From contig CM024168.1 in the NCBI GenBank assembly GCA_013433145.1, forward strand, positions 2,604,001 to 2,668,000: a stretch of 64,000 nucleotides of DNA, given 5' to 3'. Shown here piece by piece: positions 61,150 to 64,000 of the stretch (position 1 is its first letter; each line of letters opens with the position of its first letter). Position numbers and translations under genes: made by a program. Origin of the DNA: Ascaris suum. Taxonomy: Eukaryota; Nematoda; Chromadorea; Rhabditida; Ascarididae. The notes under the pieces were generated by a model, which saw only the letters and a list, made by a program, of their open reading frames with translations, was not told the origin of the DNA and ran no database searches.

Positions 61150-64000
61150 AGGGCGGAGAGGAAAGCATTAGTAATTCTTATCAATTAGTAGAGTATTTTA
61201 TTTAAATTTAAACCCTCTATATAATATCTATGCTATCTTACGAGGAGACTATATTATTTTTTTTTTTATTTTTTTGCACTGTTTAAACTCCTCTCATTCT
61301 CTTAGACCTTTATTAACATATTGTATAAATACACTTTGATTTTTGCACTTCAGATTTTCACTCTTTTATTCAAAAATATTTCATTTCCAATTTTCAGTTC
61401 ATATAAAACGGTTATTTGTATTTATCTATTTCAAAAAAAAAAAAACATTTTGTAGCATTTTTCTTCATATTTTCTCCTTGGAAAATTTTGCGTCAATTTT
61501 GCAAAAATATTTGCTTATGCAAATTTTTCGCATACTTTTTTCAACCATTTGCAATTATTCAAAATCTATACAACTTTTTATTCATAACTATCATAAAAAG
61601 TTGTGTGATAATGGCATAAATGAATTTATTGAAAAAATATTAAGAATTTTTTTTCTAGCATCATTATTGCATCACCTACAAAATCATTTCTCTTATGTAT
61701 AACGAGAAAAAGCACAGGTAACTAATAGATATACAATAAGGTAATTCACCTTTCTAATATATCATGATACCTCCTAGGCAATAAGTTGATATAAGAAATG
61801 TTCTGCAGCAATATTTGTGAATAAATCGTTTCTACTCTTCGATTACAGCATTTAATAGTCGAAATTCTCTCTTTCCATCCCTCTCCGGCCCCTATTAGCC
61901 ATCTCAAAATGCTCATTTTGCTATAAAATTCAAAAATTTGAAATCATTTTATTGAATAAATATATGTGAAAATTTAATATGCTAATATTTACATGAAAAA
62001 AAAGATAAGAAAATGTAAAAGTATGAAAAATGCTCGAATATATTTTAAAATATTCAAAAAAAAAAAGAAATTGAACGGCCGATCTTTAAAACTTCGATAA
62101 AAATGATCGCAATAATACAACTTGACGTCGTATTCCAAATTGCCAATGAAATTTTTCAACAAGGGGGTTTTTTTTTTTCCCGGAAATGAATCCGATTAAC
62201 GACTTTAATATCGAAGATCATCTCCTTAATTCTTCTTATATCGTTGCAAATTGCATGTTTCTTTTTCATCTATCATTAAGTATCACGTAAATGTCTTATG
62301 TTAATAAGCTCTATAATGAATAGAAATTTGCTTCAATTATATCGTTTTTTTTAGTGGCAAATATAATCATTTATTAATAAGTAATAAAGCGATAAGAAAA
62401 ACACTTAAAAATGGCATAAAATTAATGACATATTAAGGAATCATCAACGAGGACAAACCATAAAGCTTATATTTAAATTTGATAGCCGATCAAATGAGAA
62501 AAAAAAAAGAAATAAAAATAAACCTATTGATAAAATTTACAAAAATTAATCGATATAGTTAAATAATAAGTATACCGTTGTAATTATTCGCTAAAATTAT
62601 ACTACTAGAAATAATTGAAATGATAAGCGAAATTTTAAATAGCACGCATCGTGCTAATTCCTATCTTATGTTAACACTTTTTTTTTCATTAATTCATCAA
62701 TTATTACCAAATGCTATATTAAAATATGTCGTCAATTGTTTTTCAACAATATTTATTTGTAGTACATTAAAAAAAAAACTTTTTTTTTTTCATCTCACAA
62801 CACATCTATGAAAATTTCTTATCTAGAAAATAACTATTTGATAATTATTCTTTCGAGGAAAATATAAAAAAAATTTATCCTAGAATTAAAAAAGAAAGCA
62901 CTTTAAATTAATGAGATTTATGTTTACAGCAATTTCGACATTGAACATAATTTTCGCTTTTTTTTTTTTTTTGGAATATAATATATTTCAATATTATATT
63001 TGTGGATGAGAAATAAACTTCACTAATAGATTATTGATTAATTTTTTTTTAATTATTGAATTTCATTAATAATGTTAAATTCGAATTTTATGCGGCAATT
63101 TTGAATGTCATACGCATTGATGCTATCGTTATGTTCATGTTGATATTGGTTAGCTTTCTTTGCTAAACGATTGCAAGCGATAGAGCAAGAATCGAGAATC
63201 TCTAAGGAGAAAGTTTGTTATGAGACTTGCAGAGGTATGAGTTGAAGCGATGGAGAGAGGGGTGGCGGGGTTAGCTAATAAAATTGCCAAGGCAAAGATT
63301 GCATTCACTCATCACATTGTCTAGTTTTGCAATGATTTTCGATTGTTTTGAGTGGGATTTTTTTTTCGGCTTAGGAATCAAAAAATATTCATGATTGCTC
63401 GATAATGAGTTGAATTATCGTTTGACGGATCAAATTCGTTATAGCGCTTTTTTTTTTGCAAATTGCTCAGACGTATTTCAATTGAATTGCTTCGGTTTAA
63501 CGGCTAGCCTAAAATAATACTAATATTTATGCGGATTTAAAAATTAATTTCCATAAAGATAAGGTATAATTTAATAGAATCCGAGATGAACTTTTTTTTT
63601 TTTGGAGCTAGCGTCGCTTTATTAAATAGGCTAATAATTATTTGATTGGTTAAATAATAAGTGAATAATTTTTAAAAAATATTTCATTTAATATTTAAGG
63701 TGTTGAATAAAAAAAACATTTTTATAATAGCGGCCGATTATTTGTTTATCTCTATTTTGTAATCTCACTGTTGAAATCTTTGAAGAGGAAATAATTTCAA
63801 AAAATATACTATCAACAAATCTCTCAAAAAGCTTCATATCTATTGATAAATTATTAATAAATATGCCTTAAATGGATAAGATTTTATGTTTTTCATTAAT
63901 TGCCTTATTAACCATAGAGTCACTTCTAATTGATTTATTTATTCGATGAGCGCATGCATTAATAATCTCTATTGGAAATAATATTTTATTTTCGATTATA

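Larger units (their letters stand above)
58274..64000. other. Intergenic to window end, no gene seen
   Basis: Very AT-rich, with poly-G tracts at 60622 and 61127. Open frames at 59266, 61343 and 62620 are I/F/L/K-rich and look like chance. Confidence 0.55.

Overview
The window looks like AT-rich nuclear DNA of a nematode. Both genes are split into many short exons with GT...AG introns of about 0.3-1.7 kb. Most acceptors are T-rich and end in TTTCAG or a close variant. One start codon sits 1 nt after a TTGCAG that would suit spliced-leader trans-splicing. The two proteins are a NOMPC/TRP-4-type TRPN channel and an SLC17-type transporter. The species cannot be fixed from sequence alone; an animal-parasitic clade III nematode is only a guess. 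No tRNA, rRNA, CRISPR array, intact transposon or virus-like gene was recognised.

Layout. (1) 63-19904, plus strand: 3' part of a TRPN mechanosensory channel gene (trp-4/NOMPC ortholog). It has 23 exons in the window and 1162 codons: the last 17 ankyrin repeats, linker helices, transmembrane and pore region, TRP box and C-terminal tail. The 5' end lies outside the window. (2) 19905-38540: an 18.6-kb spacer with no convincing complete gene. It holds (TA)n arrays, poly-C tracts, several GC-richer islands, small direct repeats, and a possible two-exon coding fragment on the minus strand (28841-29235). (3) 38620-48071, plus strand: a complete 11-exon, 523-residue SLC17-family major facilitator transporter. 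One intron carries a decayed duplicate of exon 7. (4) 48072-64000: a second gene-poor stretch of 15.9 kb with a 38-bp tandem palindromic repeat, short hairpins, a dispersed repeat shared with the first spacer, and microsatellites.

The two genes are on the same strand but 18.7 kb apart, so they are unlikely to be one operon. TRPN opens a cation pore under mechanical load in sensory neurons or cilia. SLC17 proteins move organic anions or phosphate across plasma, lysosomal or vesicle membranes. No functional link between them is visible.

The most striking non-coding features are eleven long, almost perfect (TA)n arrays totalling about 1.4 kb, G or C homopolymer tracts whose strand changes in blocks, the relic exon, a repeat array whose last copy supplies the probable trans-splice site, four TGATCA sites exactly 23 bp apart, and three tandem copies of a palindrome carrying AGGTCA.
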